A stretch of 64,000 nucleotides of DNA, from assembly GCA_963811055.1 (NCBI GenBank), contig CAWEPQ010000019.1, positions 496,001 to 560,000 of the forward strand, given 5' to 3'. Under the pieces are notes generated by a model. The model saw only the letters and a list, made by a program, of their open reading frames with translations. It had not been told where the DNA came from and did no database searches. Positions 25,982 through 34,726 of the stretch are shown here, piece after piece. The position numbers were made by a program, and so were the translations under genes. How positions within the stretch are numbered: position 1 is the stretch's first letter; each line of letters opens with the position of its first letter. This DNA comes from JACVRW01 sp963811055. Lineage in GTDB: Bacteria > Actinomycetota > Thermoleophilia > Solirubrobacterales > Thermoleophilaceae.

Positions 25982-27363
25982 GAGGCCACCCAGGGACCGC
26001 GCCACCCACCGTGCCCCGCGACCAGCTGGTCCGCGGCCGCAGGGCCCCACGATCCCTTCGCGTACGGGTGCACCGGAGAGGGCGAGTCGATCAGCGGCTG
26101 GAAGACCCGCCAGGCCTCTTCGACGCCATCCTGCCGGGTGAAGCGCTTGCTGTCGCCGAGCATCGCTGCGTGCAGCAGCACCTCGTAGGGGGTCGGGCCC
26201 TCACCGCCCTCCTCCGCGAACTCCATATCCAGGCTGATCGCCTCGGGCGGCCGCGCCTCGCCGCGCTGGGCGTTCACGAGCAGCCTGACGCCCGTGCTGG
26301 GGTCGAGCTTGATCACGAGCTGGTCCGTGTCCGGGCGGTCGGACTCCTCGAGGTGGAACCCCAGGCGTGGTGGCTCCTTGAACACGAGCCGCAGCTCCGT
26401 CTGCAACACGGGGAGGTGCTTACCCGTGCGGATGAAGAACGGGACCCCCGACCAACGCCAGTTGTCGATCTCGAGCCGTATGGCCGCGTAGGTCTCCGTG
26501 GTCGAGTCGCCGGCCACGCCGTCGATCTCCCGGTAGCCCTCGTACTGTCCGCGCACGTACTGCTTGGGGTCGGCCTCGGGCATTGCCCGATAGAGGGCCA
26601 CCATGGCGTCCTTCAGGACCGGAGCGTCCCCCGAGGAGAGAGGCTCCATGGCGGTCGCCCCCACCACCTGCATCAGGTGGTTCACCACCACGTCGCGCAC
26701 GGCTCCCACGGGGTCGTAGAAATGGCCCCGGTCCTCCACGCCGAAGTCCTCCGCCATCGTGATCTGGACCGACGACAGGTAGTTGCGGTTCCACAGCGGC
26801 TCGAAGACCGTGTTCGCGAAGCGCAGGTAGAGGATCTCCGCCAAGCCCATCTTTCCCAGGAAGTGGTCGATCCGGTAGAGCTGGGACTCGTCGATGTACT
26901 CGTGCACCTCCTCGGCGAGCGCCCGGGCAGAGGGAAGGTCGTGGCCGAACGGCTTCTCGACCACCACGCGGGCGTCCTTCGTCAGGCCTGCGTCCGCCAG
27001 GCCCTTGATGACCATGCCGAACAGCGACGGTGGGATCTCGAGGTAGAAGACAGGGCTTCGTGCCCCACCGAGCTCCTTCCCGAGCCGCTCGAACGTGGCC
27101 GGATCGCCAAAGTCGCCGCTGAGGTAGGAGAGCCGCTTGGCGAAGCGGTCGAACACCTCGTCGTCGATCGTCTCCCCGCACGCGACGATCGCCTGGCGGG
27201 CGTGGTCGCGGAGGTCGTCGGTGGTCCAGTCGTCGCCGGCCACGCCCACGATCGGGCAGCTCAGGAGACCGCGCCGCTCGAGACGGTAGAGCGAGTGGAA
27301 CGTCATCACCTTGGCGAGGTCGCCGCTGATGCCGAAGACCACGAGCACGTCGGCGGATGCCAT
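25978..27363 (-). CDS. zwf: Glucose-6-phosphate dehydrogenase
   Basis: 461-residue enzyme of the oxidative pentose phosphate pathway making 6-phosphogluconolactone and NAD(P)H. The coenzyme motif is GISGDLAK (11-18). VVEKPFGHDL and the substrate motif RIDHFLGK (164-171) are intact, as is FFIRTGKHLP. Somewhat shorter than the usual 480-510 residues. First gene of the minus-strand operon zwf-GH15-GMC-ndh-cydA-cydB. Box d lies 77 bases from the ATG, with CACACT at -10 distance and AAAGG before the start, consistent with a leadered mRNA. Confidence 0.95.
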   Translation of the reverse strand: MASADVLVVFGISGDLAKVMTFHSLYRLERRGLLSCPIVGVAGDDWTTDDLRDHARQAIVACGETIDDEVFDRFAKRLSYLSGDFGDPATFERLGKELGGARSPVFYLEIPPSLFGMVIKGLADAGLTKDARVVVEKPFGHDLPSARALAEEVHEYIDESQLYRIDHFLGKMGLAEILYLRFANTVFEPLWNRNYLSSVQITMAEDFGVEDRGHFYDPVGAVRDVVVNHLMQVVGATAMEPLSSGDAPVLKDAMVALYRAMPEADPKQYVRGQYEGYREIDGVAGDSTTETYAAIRLEIDNWRWSGVPFFIRTGKHLPVLQTELRLVFKEPPRLGFHLEESDRPDTDQLVIKLDPSTGVRLLVNAQRGEARPPEAISLDMEFAEEGGEGPTPYEVLLHAAMLGDSKRFTRQDGVEEAWRVFQPLIDSPSPVHPYAKGSWGPAAADQLVAGHGGWRGPWVAS

Positions 27364-27431
27364 GAGTGCCTTTCGTTGCGGTGCGAGTCAGGCTGAGACG
27401 AGAAGTGTGGAGGCCCCGTCCTCTCGGAACA

Positions 27432-27448
27432 TCACCCGATCAAGGTGA
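27432..27448. promoter_or_regulatory. TCACCC box (d) between zwf and CLC operons
   Basis: TCACCCGATCAAGGTGA, one mismatch in the right half. On the plus side GACGAT (27471-27476) begins 31 bases from the centre and the CLC ATG is at 45, a leaderless layout. On the minus side CACACT (27404-27409) begins at 31 and zwf starts at 77 with a ribosome site. One box could thus control eleven genes in two operons. Confidence 0.7.
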
Positions 27449-27484
27449 TTACCTGAGGGTGGGCGGCAGCGACGATTCGGCGGG

Positions 27485-28816
27485 ATGGCGGCCTCACCCG
27501 CGGCGCCCGACCCTCAGGAGCTGCTCAGAAGCCCGCAGTACCTGCGGCTCCTCCTGCTGGCAGCGCTCATCGGCGTACCGGTGTCGGCCGCCTCCTACGG
27601 CTTCCTCGCGGTGGTGAACGAGCTTCAGACCGCCTTTTTCGAGACCATCCCGCACGACCTGGGCTTCGACACCACGCCCACCTGGTGGCCCATGCCGTTG
27701 CTGGCCCTGGGCGGCCTGCTGGTGGCGCTGTCGATCACCTATCTCCCCGGTATCGGCGGCCACTCGCCTGCCGATGGGTTCAAGCCGGGGGGTGTGTTCC
27801 CGCCCCGCGAGCTCGCGGGCATGGTGCTCGCCGCGATGGCCGGGCTGAGCTTTGGCGTGGTGCTCGGCCCCGAGGCTCCGCTGATCCTGCTGGGAAGCGG
27901 ACTCGGGGCGCTGGCCGTGCGCCTGACGGCACGCGATGCGCCGGACACGGCGCGCGCCGTGATCGCGGGCGCGGGCAGCTTCGCCGCGATCAGCTCGCTT
28001 CTGGGCTCGCCGCTCCTGGGAGCGTTCTTGCTGTTGGAGGCTTCCGGCCTCGGCGGCGCCATGCTCGGCGTGGTGCTGGTGCCGGGACTCCTGTCGGCCG
28101 GCATCGGCACGCTCATATTCGTCGGCCTCGATTCCCTCACGGGCCTCGGCACTCTCTCGCTCGCGATCCCCGGCGTTCCCGAGTTCGGCAGCCCCACGGT
28201 TGCGATGTTCGGCTGGTCCATCGCGTTCGGTCTCGTGGCGCCGTTTCTGGGGCGGGGCATCCAGTCGCTCGCGTTGCTCATCCGGCCGCACGTCGACCCG
28301 CGCAGGATCCTCGCGATGCCCATTCTCGGGCTCGTCATCGGAGGGTTGGCCTTCGGATTTGCCGAGGCCACCGACAAGGGCTTCTCGGAGGTCCTGTTCT
28401 CCGGGCAATCCGGGCTCGGCCCGCTGATCGACAATGCGGCCGACTGGTCCGTCGGCGCTCTGCTCCTGCTCGTGCTCTGCAAGAGCCTCGCCTACTCCGT
28501 CGCGCTCAGCAGCTTCCGAGGGGGCCCCGTGTTCCCGGCCATGTTCATCGGGGCGGCGGCCGGCATCGCCGCATCTCATCTGCCGGGCCTCGAGCTCGTG
28601 CCGGGAGTGGCCATGGGCATCGGCGCGATGTGCACGGTGATGCTGAGCTTGCCGCTGACCTCGACCCTGCTGGCCACGCTGCTCCTGGGCACCCAGGGCC
28701 TGAACGTGATGCCGCTGGTGATCGTGGCGGTGGTGGTGGCGTACGTGGTGAGCGCCAGGCTCACCCCGGCAGGCAGGCGGACACCCCCGGCTACTCACGT
28801 GGACACCACCTTGTGA
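27485..28816 (+). CDS. CLC-type chloride channel/antiporter, first copy
   Basis: 443 residues with about ten to eleven membrane helices. The ion-binding motifs are modified but recognisable: GVVLGPEAPLILLGSG replaces GxEGP, GSFAAISSLLGSPLLGAFLLLEASG follows, and SSFRGGPVFPAMFIGAAAG is the third motif. There is no CBS domain. Whether it is a channel or a Cl-/H+ exchanger cannot be said. The ATG at 27485 is leaderless behind box d. It heads a plus-strand operon with the SHOCT, DUF6325-like, YihY and holin-phosphodiesterase genes. A more divergent CLC lies at 56909. Confidence 0.9.
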   Translation: MAASPAAPDPQELLRSPQYLRLLLLAALIGVPVSAASYGFLAVVNELQTAFFETIPHDLGFDTTPTWWPMPLLALGGLLVALSITYLPGIGGHSPADGFKPGGVFPPRELAGMVLAAMAGLSFGVVLGPEAPLILLGSGLGALAVRLTARDAPDTARAVIAGAGSFAAISSLLGSPLLGAFLLLEASGLGGAMLGVVLVPGLLSAGIGTLIFVGLDSLTGLGTLSLAIPGVPEFGSPTVAMFGWSIAFGLVAPFLGRGIQSLALLIRPHVDPRRILAMPILGLVIGGLAFGFAEATDKGFSEVLFSGQSGLGPLIDNAADWSVGALLLLVLCKSLAYSVALSSFRGGPVFPAMFIGAAAGIAASHLPGLELVPGVAMGIGAMCTVMLSLPLTSTLLATLLLGTQGLNVMPLVIVAVVVAYVVSARLTPAGRRTPPATHVDTTL

Positions 28817-28893
28817 GCGCCGCGCGCGAGCGCGACGATCGGTTCCCCGTCCGGGCCGGCAGTTCCGGCTAACGACCCAAGGAGAGACTCACG

Positions 28894-29289
28894 TTGGTAA
28901 TTGCTGCGGACTACCCGTTTCTGGACATCCTCGGGACGATGCTCATCTTCTTCGCCTGGGTGATCTGGTTCACGTTGCTGTTCCGGATCTTCGGGGACCT
29001 CTTCCGTCGGCACGAGCTGTCGGGATGGGGGAAGACCGGCTGGTTCATCCTGGTGATCTTCCTGCCTTTCCTCGGCGTCTTCGTCTACCTGATCTCGCAG
29101 GGCCAGGGCATGGCTCAGCGCGACGCTGAGCGGATGAAGGCCGCTCAGGCCGACATGGCGGACTACGTGCGCTCGGTCTCCGACTCCGGCGGCGCGGCCG
29201 GGGAGATCGACAAGGCCCACGCGCTGCTCCAGAGCGGCGCGATCACGCAGGCCGAGTTCGACGCCATCAAGGCCAAGGCACTGGCCTAG
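28894..29289 (+). CDS. PLDc_N membrane segment fused to a SHOCT domain
   Basis: 131 residues. Two helices at about 8-30 and 44-64 (ILGTMLIFFAWVIWFTLLFRIF and TGWFILVIFLPFLGVFVYLIS) carry the PLDc_N pattern. A charged helical linker leads to a C-terminal SHOCT domain, IDKAHALLQSGAITQAEFDAIKAKALA. It joins in one protein the two modules found as separate genes at 14735 and 15333. Start is TTG at 28894, nine bases behind AAGGAG; no in-frame ATG is available. It lies 77 bases after CLC, with no box between, so it is probably in the CLC operon. Confidence 0.82.
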   Translation: MVIAADYPFLDILGTMLIFFAWVIWFTLLFRIFGDLFRRHELSGWGKTGWFILVIFLPFLGVFVYLISQGQGMAQRDAERMKAAQADMADYVRSVSDSGGAAGEIDKAHALLQSGAITQAEFDAIKAKALA

Positions 29290-29312
29290 CCGGAGGCAGC
29301 CAGAGCCACCAG

Positions 29313-29765
29313 ATGGAGCTGCCCTCAAGGCAACTGCTCGTATTCGGGTTCAGCGCGAACGCCGCGTTCGAAGGCCAGTTGGTCGGAGCGCTCGAGCGGG
29401 TGGAGAGCGGTGGTGCGGTGCGCATCCTGGAGGTGTTGTTCGTCGCGGCCGACGAGGCCACGGGAGACTCGGTGGCGATCGACCTCCAGGGTGGCACCGG
29501 CGGCCTCATCGCGAAGCTGCTCGACTTCCGGCTGGACCCGGCCGCGCGACGCGATGCAGCCGAGGACCTGCCCGAGGTGTTGCGCGATCTGGGCAAGGAC
29601 CTGGATCCGGGCACCGCGCTGGCGGCCGTGCTCGTCGAGCACGTCTGGGCCCGAGCGCTGGAGGATGCTGCCGCCCGGCTGAGCGGGGAGCAGCTCGCGA
29701 GCGAGTTCGTGGCGGCGGCGAGGCTGTCCGAGCTTCCGCCAGACGTTCTGCGCAAGCTCCTATGA
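29313..29765 (+). CDS. DUF6325-like protein, second copy
   Basis: 150-residue soluble protein with the same outline as the DUF6325 protein at 14272: a first strand (RQLLVFGFSANAAFEGQL), a helix, a second strand (VRILEVLFVAADEATGD), and a middle VLVEHVWARALEDAAARL matching the AALIVYENRW region. Identity is low, so the assignment rests on layout and on the SHOCT neighbour. The C-terminal SELPPDVLRKLL is SHOCT-unlike. Starts 23 bases after the SHOCT gene and ends 24 before YihY, within the CLC operon. Confidence 0.6.
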   Translation: MELPSRQLLVFGFSANAAFEGQLVGALERVESGGAVRILEVLFVAADEATGDSVAIDLQGGTGGLIAKLLDFRLDPAARRDAAEDLPEVLRDLGKDLDPGTALAAVLVEHVWARALEDAAARLSGEQLASEFVAAARLSELPPDVLRKLL

Positions 29766-29789
29766 GTTCCCCATGACGGGCGGCGGCGC

Positions 29790-30722
29790 GTGAATCGCGA
29801 GCGCGTCGTGCGGACGCTGACGTTCTGGCTGCGGCCCCAGTTCGTGCTCCGCGTCGTCAACCGGTTTCAGAAGGTCGCGGGATTCGACCGCGCGATCGCT
29901 CTGGCCTCCGGGGCGCTCACCGCGACGATCCCGCTGGCGATCGTCACGAGCGCGGTGGCCACGGAACTCGGGGGAAAGGGCACGGCCGACCGCATCATCG
30001 ACCGTTACGACCTGACGGGAGGCGGCGCCGAGGCCGTCAAGGACGTCTTCTCGCCACCCACCGGCACGGACACCACCCTCGGGATCCTCGGATTCCTCTT
30101 TCTCATGGTTGCGGTGCTCAGCTTCAGCCGGGCCGTGCAGCGACTGTTCGAGCAAACTTGGGAGCTCAGTCCGCTGAGCGTCCGCAACAGCTTCAACGGG
30201 CTGCTGTGGATCGCCGGCCTGGCGGCGTACTTCGCGGCCAGCGGCTTCATCCACGCCGCGCTGGGGCGCAGCCGCCTGGAGCTGACGGCGGCGCTGCTGG
30301 CCGCCCCGCTGACTGCTGTCTTCCTGCTCTGGAGCGGCCGGGTCCTCAGCGCCAGGCGGATCGAGCGCCGGGATCTGTATCCGTTCGCGATCCTCGCATC
30401 GGTGCTGCTCGCGGCCTGCTCGGTCGGCTCGGCGGTGTGGCTCCCTCACCTCTTCGACACATACGCCACCCGCTACGGCGTGATCGGCGCGGTATTCGCC
30501 ATGATCTCCTGGTTCTTCTGTCTCATGGTGGTGATCGTCGGCTCGGCGGCGGCCGGTCGCGAGATCGACCATGAGCTCGGCCGTATCCGGCGGGGCGAAC
30601 GGCCGGCCGACGACGAGGTCAAGCGCCAATGGAACGAGATCACCGCCGAAGCGCGCTCACGCTGGCAGATCCTCCGCGAGCAGATCCAGGAACGCCGGCG
30701 CAAACGTCGAGAAGGGCGATGA
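29790..30722 (+). CDS. YihY/BrkB-family inner membrane protein
   Basis: 310 residues with about six helices: ASGALTATIPLAIVTSAVATEL, GILGFLFLMVAVLSFSRAVQRLFEQTWEL, FNGLLWIAGLAAYFAASGF and later ones up to VIGAVFAMISWFFCLMVVIVGSAAAGREID. The order matches YihY/virulence factor BrkB, once called ribonuclease BN; function is unsettled. The tail (262-310) is basic and likely cytoplasmic. GTG start at 29790, without a strong ribosome site; 31 bases before the holin-phosphodiesterase gene. It is the fourth gene of the CLC operon. Confidence 0.82.
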   Translation: MNRERVVRTLTFWLRPQFVLRVVNRFQKVAGFDRAIALASGALTATIPLAIVTSAVATELGGKGTADRIIDRYDLTGGGAEAVKDVFSPPTGTDTTLGILGFLFLMVAVLSFSRAVQRLFEQTWELSPLSVRNSFNGLLWIAGLAAYFAASGFIHAALGRSRLELTAALLAAPLTAVFLLWSGRVLSARRIERRDLYPFAILASVLLAACSVGSAVWLPHLFDTYATRYGVIGAVFAMISWFFCLMVVIVGSAAAGREIDHELGRIRRGERPADDEVKRQWNEITAEARSRWQILREQIQERRRKRREGR

Positions 30723-30753
30723 TGCCCAACACCCCACTGAGAAGGAGAACGTG

Positions 30754-32736
30754 ATGCCCGGCGACTCCGAGCCGAAATACGGCCAGTCCACAGACTGGCG
30801 GCCCGAGGGCCTGCGCCTGCGGGTGTTCCCGCTCGTCATCTCGTGGCTGGCCATGGGGATCGCGTTGATGGTGGCCGCCGGGCTGCTGCCCGGTGTCAGC
30901 ATCGACAACTACTGGGGTGCGCTGCTCGTGGCAGCGATCGTCGCGGCGCTCAACGCCATCGTCCCGCCGATCCTCGCCGCGCTGCGATTGCCGCTCACGC
31001 TCGTGTCCGGCTTCCTCCTGGTGCTGCTCGCGGACGCCGCCATTCTCCGCTGGGCCGACGACCTGACCAACGGGATGCTCAGCGTCGACAGCTTCGGCTG
31101 GGCGTTCCTCGCCGCCCTCGTGGTAGCCGCAGTGAGCGTCGCGCTCGCGGTCGTCCTCGGCTCGGACGACACGTACTCGCTTCGCATCGCGAGACGGATC
31201 GCGCGGCGCCAGGGGATCATCGCCGACACCGACGTCCCTGGGATTCTCTTTCTCGAGATCGATGGGCTCGCATTGCCCGTGCTGCGCCGGGCGATGCGCG
31301 ACGGCAACGCCCCGACCATGGCCCGCTGGATGGCCGACGACACGCATCGTCTGGCCGAGTGGGAGACCGATCTCTCCTCGCAGACGGGTGCCAGTCAGGC
31401 GGGGATCCTGCTGGGGTCGAACGAGGACATCTCGGCCTTCCGCTGGGTGGAGAAGGAGACGGCGACGCTGATGACGTGCTCGGCCCCGCCGGACTGCGCC
31501 GAGATCGAGCGCCGGCTCGCCACCGGCGTCGGCCTTCTGGTCGACGGCGGCGCCAGCCGCGGAAACCTTCTCTCGGGCGAGGCGGACGACGTGATCCTCA
31601 CGGTCAGCCGGATGGACGCGGAAAAGAAGGCCAACCCCGGCTATCGGGCCTTCCTCGCCAACGGTGACAACGTGACGCGCACCCTCGTCCTGTTCCTGTG
31701 GGAGATGGTCCTCGAGTGGACCGCCGCCCTCGGCGCCATCCGCCGTGACGTGCGGCCGCGCGGCCACCGAGGCGGCATCTACCCCGTGATGAGGGCGGCG
31801 CTGTGCGTCTTCGTTCGCGACCTGATCGTGTCCGGCGTGCTCACCGACATGATGCGAGGGCGCCCTGCCGTCTACGCGACGTTCTCGAGCTACGACGAGG
31901 TGGCGCACCACTCCGGCCTCGAGCGCTCCGACACACTCGAGGCGCTGCGCAAGCTCGATGACCGCTTCGCGCACATCGAGCGAGCGCGCCGCTACGCCCC
32001 GCGGCCGTACGAGATAGTCGTGCTCTCCGACCACGGGCAGACGCAGGGGGCGACCTTCAAGCAGCGCAACGGGTACGGCCTCGACGAGCTCGTCGAGCGT
32101 TCGCTCACGCGTGGTCAGGTCTCCGGGATCGCCGGCGGGGACGAGCAGAGCGCGATGGTCGGCAACGCCGTGAGCGAGGCCACCGGCACGAAGGGCAAAC
32201 GGGCCAAGAACGACGTGTCCGATCAGGACGTGGTCGTGCTCGGCTCGGGCAACCTCGGGCTCGTGTACCTGATGGAGGAGCGCCGCCGGTTGCCACTCGA
32301 GGAGATCGAGGCGCGGCACCCGCAGCTCGTGCCCGCCCTCCGCGAGCACCCCCATGTCGGCTGGCTGCTGGTTCGCTCAGCCGAGCACGGAGCGGTGGTG
32401 CTGGGCGCCGGCGGCGCGCACTACCTGGCGGACGGCCGCGTGGAGGGCGCGGACCCGCTCGCTCCGTTCTCGCCGACGGCGCCACAGCACCTGCTGCGCA
32501 CCGACGGCTTCCAGCACGTTGCCGACATCATGGTGGGGAGCTTCTACGACCCCGAGCTCGAGGAGGGCTGCGCCTTCGAGGAGCTGATCTGCTTCCACGG
32601 CGGGCTCGGCGGCGTCCAGACGCGCCCGTTCATCCTCCACCCGTCGCACCTCGAGCTGCCGCCGGGCCCCATCCTCGGAGCCGCGAGCGTGCACGCGATC
32701 CTCACGGACTGGCGGAAGCAGCTTCAGGCGGTCTGA
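30754..32736 (+). CDS. Phage-holin-superfamily IV membrane domain fused to a phosphodiesterase (alkaline phosphatase fold)
   Basis: 660 residues in two parts. Residues 1-150 hold four hydrophobic helices in the pattern of the Mycobacterium-type phage holin family IV (WLAMGIALMVAAGLLPGVSIDNYWGALLVAAIVAALNAIVPPIL). Residues 165-650 are a type I phosphodiesterase/nucleotide pyrophosphatase: PGILFLEIDGLALPVLRRAM supplies the first metal Asp, TGASQAGILLG replaces the usual Thr nucleophile region, TFSSYDEVAHHSG and VLSDHGQTQGATF give later metal ligands. AAGGAG six bases before ATG 30754 fixes the start. Last gene of the CLC operon; its end overlaps the convergent AI-2E gene by 35 bases. Confidence 0.8.
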   Translation: MPGDSEPKYGQSTDWRPEGLRLRVFPLVISWLAMGIALMVAAGLLPGVSIDNYWGALLVAAIVAALNAIVPPILAALRLPLTLVSGFLLVLLADAAILRWADDLTNGMLSVDSFGWAFLAALVVAAVSVALAVVLGSDDTYSLRIARRIARRQGIIADTDVPGILFLEIDGLALPVLRRAMRDGNAPTMARWMADDTHRLAEWETDLSSQTGASQAGILLGSNEDISAFRWVEKETATLMTCSAPPDCAEIERRLATGVGLLVDGGASRGNLLSGEADDVILTVSRMDAEKKANPGYRAFLANGDNVTRTLVLFLWEMVLEWTAALGAIRRDVRPRGHRGGIYPVMRAALCVFVRDLIVSGVLTDMMRGRPAVYATFSSYDEVAHHSGLERSDTLEALRKLDDRFAHIERARRYAPRPYEIVVLSDHGQTQGATFKQRNGYGLDELVERSLTRGQVSGIAGGDEQSAMVGNAVSEATGTKGKRAKNDVSDQDVVVLGSGNLGLVYLMEERRRLPLEEIEARHPQLVPALREHPHVGWLLVRSAEHGAVVLGAGGAHYLADGRVEGADPLAPFSPTAPQHLLRTDGFQHVADIMVGSFYDPELEEGCAFEELICFHGGLGGVQTRPFILHPSHLELPPGPILGAASVHAILTDWRKQLQAV

Positions 32737-33787
32737 CTCCTCCGCCGCTCCGGGACCCCAGCTCGTTGGCGATGTGCACGGCCGCGGAGGTGAGCGGGGC
32801 GGCGAGGGTGAGTCCAACCATGCCGAAGAGGGCTCCGGCGCCGATGGTCACGACGAGCACCACGAGCGGGTGGAGGCTCAGGGTCGCGCCCATCACGAAC
32901 GGCTGGATCATCTGCTGGAGCATGCCGTTGGCGAGCAGGGCCACGATGGCCATGATCAGCGCGTCCTCGCTGTTTCCGGTGCTGAGCGCGATCAGCACGG
33001 CGAAGCCTCCGGCTACCCAGGCGCCGACGAAGGGCACGTAGGCCCCCACGAACGTGACGACGGCGATCGTGCCGGCGAGCGGCACGCCGAGTATCAGCGC
33101 GGCGCCCCCGATCAGCACGGCGTTGAACGCGGCGATGATCGTGACGGCGAGGAAGTAGTTGCGCAGCGACTTGGCGATGTTGCTCGTGATGACGTTGGCC
33201 ACCGGCTCGGGCACCCCCAGGTGCCGGTTGATGAAGCGATGCATGACCGGTCCGTCCTTGAGCACGAACAGCGTGCTGAGGGTCGCGAAGGCGAGGAAGA
33301 ACACGATGGACTTGAGGCCCTCGATGCCTGTGGCGAGCCCGCTGAGCAGCGTCGTGCGGATCTCGGGGCCGGCCTTCTGCGCGCCCTCCGTGGCGTCCTG
33401 TGCGTTGTCCACCCCGACGTCGCTCAGCCAGCCCTGGATCTTCTCCAGCGACATGTTCACCTTCGCCGAGATGTCGCCCGAGTTGGCGGATATGCCGCCG
33501 AACACGAGGCAGAAGATGAGCACGCCGATGGCCACGAGCCCGAGCAGGACGAGGAGCGCGCCGCCGATACGCGGCACCCTGTGGCGCTCCAGCCAGCTGA
33601 CCGCCGGTCCGGCCACCGCACCGAGCACGGCGGCGAGGATGACCGGCATGACGATCGTCGAGGTCTGACCGACAAGCCAGATGAGCCCGACCACCACCAG
33701 CCCGAACCCGACCACGAGCCACGACGAGTAGCCCAGGTTCCTGAGCCACGGCGGCGCCGAAAACGGAGTGTTGGGCTCGGAGTCCAC
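32702..33787 (-). CDS. AI-2E/PerM-family transporter
   Basis: 361 residues with the typical order: paired N-terminal helices (SWLVVGFGLVVVGLIWLV, STIVMPVILAAVLGAVAGPAVSWL), a third helix, an extracytoplasmic region with NMSLEKIQGWLSDVGVD, then KSLRNYFLAVTIIAAFNAVLIGGAALILGVPLAGTIAVVTFVGAYVPFVGAWV and the last helices. The family exports or exchanges small molecules, and some members are Na+/H+ antiporters. GTG start at 33787, 48 bases from the centre of box e. TGAACT stands where a -10 should be, weaker than on the plus side. Confidence 0.87.
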   Translation of the reverse strand: MDSEPNTPFSAPPWLRNLGYSSWLVVGFGLVVVGLIWLVGQTSTIVMPVILAAVLGAVAGPAVSWLERHRVPRIGGALLVLLGLVAIGVLIFCLVFGGISANSGDISAKVNMSLEKIQGWLSDVGVDNAQDATEGAQKAGPEIRTTLLSGLATGIEGLKSIVFFLAFATLSTLFVLKDGPVMHRFINRHLGVPEPVANVITSNIAKSLRNYFLAVTIIAAFNAVLIGGAALILGVPLAGTIAVVTFVGAYVPFVGAWVAGGFAVLIALSTGNSEDALIMAIVALLANGMLQQMIQPFVMGATLSLHPLVVLVVTIGAGALFGMVGLTLAAPLTSAAVHIANELGSRSGGGVRPPEAASASP

Positions 33788-33826
33788 TTCTCAGCGCTAG
33801 TTCATCGCGCGACGAACCAGGCCGCC

Positions 33827-33843
33827 TCACCCTACTCGGGTGA
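33827..33843. promoter_or_regulatory. TCACCC box (e) before the glutamine amidotransferase
   Basis: TCACCCTACTCGGGTGA, both halves perfect. TACGTT (33866-33871) begins 31 bases from the centre and the ATG is at 46, a leaderless layout. On the minus strand the AI-2E start is at 48 with the poorer TGAACT at 31, so bidirectional use is possible. Confidence 0.72.
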
Positions 33844-33880
33844 GGCGACGTATCCGCGGCGCGTCTACGTTCGGGGCCCG

Positions 33881-34726
33881 ATGTGCCGCTGGAACGCCTA
33901 CTTCGGTCAGCCCGTGCTGATTGACGAGCTGCTTTTTCGCACCCAGCACAGCCTCATCGATCAGAGCCTTCACTCGCGCCTGGGTGTGGAGACGACCAAC
34001 GGGGACGGCTTCGGCCTCGGCTGGTACGGCGACGGCAACGGCGGCACCCCCGCCCGCTATCGAAGCGTCACGCCGGCGTGGAGCGACGCGAACCTGCGCG
34101 ATCTCGCCGCACACGTCAAGTCGCCGTTGTTCCTCGCTCACATCCGCGCGACCACGGGAACACCGGTGCAGCAGACGAACTGCCATCCATTCCGGCACGG
34201 GCGCTGGCTGTTCGTGCACAACGGGGTCATCAACGGGTTCCACACCATGCGCCGCGACCTCCTGTACGCGGTCGACCCTTCCCTGTTCGACGGCATCGGC
34301 GGCTCGACGGACTCCGAAGCGCTCTTCTACCTCGCGCTCACGTTCGGGCTCGAGGAAGACCCGCTCGGTGCCGTGGAGCAGGCCGTCGGCTTCGTGGAAG
34401 CGACCGGGCGGGCGCACGGGGTGGAGAACCCCGTCCAGATGACGCTGGGTTTCAGCGACGGCGAGCGGCTCTATGCGGTGCGCTACTCCACGGAGCGCCG
34501 TTCGCGCACGCTCTTCGTCTCCGAGGACGTCGAGTCGGTACGCGCTCTGTACCCCGCGAACTCGCGGTTTGCGCATATGGCCGCCGAGGACCGCGTGGTC
34601 GTTTCCGAGCCGGTTTCGGATCTCCCGGGCGTGTGGCGCGAGGTGCCCGAGTCCACCGCGTTGATCGTCCAGCGCGGGCCGGACGAGCAGAGGCCGTTCA
34701 GCCCGCGGCCACCCGCCGGCGACTAG
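33881..34726 (+). CDS. Class II glutamine amidotransferase (YafJ/EgtC-type)
   Basis: 281 residues beginning MCRW, so the Cys2 nucleophile is exposed after Met removal. NGDGFGLGWYG, LAHIRATTGTPVQQTNCHPF, FVHNGVINGF and STDSEALFYLAL follow in the usual order of N-terminal nucleophile amidotransferases. There is no synthase domain and no ergothioneine gene nearby, so the accepting partner is unknown; gamma-glutamyl peptide hydrolysis as in EgtC or DUG3 is another possibility. The ATG at 33881 is leaderless behind box e. Its stop overlaps the convergent coiled-coil gene by four bases. Confidence 0.87.
   Translation: MCRWNAYFGQPVLIDELLFRTQHSLIDQSLHSRLGVETTNGDGFGLGWYGDGNGGTPARYRSVTPAWSDANLRDLAAHVKSPLFLAHIRATTGTPVQQTNCHPFRHGRWLFVHNGVINGFHTMRRDLLYAVDPSLFDGIGGSTDSEALFYLALTFGLEEDPLGAVEQAVGFVEATGRAHGVENPVQMTLGFSDGERLYAVRYSTERRSRTLFVSEDVESVRALYPANSRFAHMAAEDRVVVSEPVSDLPGVWREVPESTALIVQRGPDEQRPFSPRPPAGD

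Noticed and set aside
30640..32355. Long minus-strand frame opposite the holin-phosphodiesterase
   Set aside because: The sense strand has clear domains; the antisense frame only reflects high G+C.
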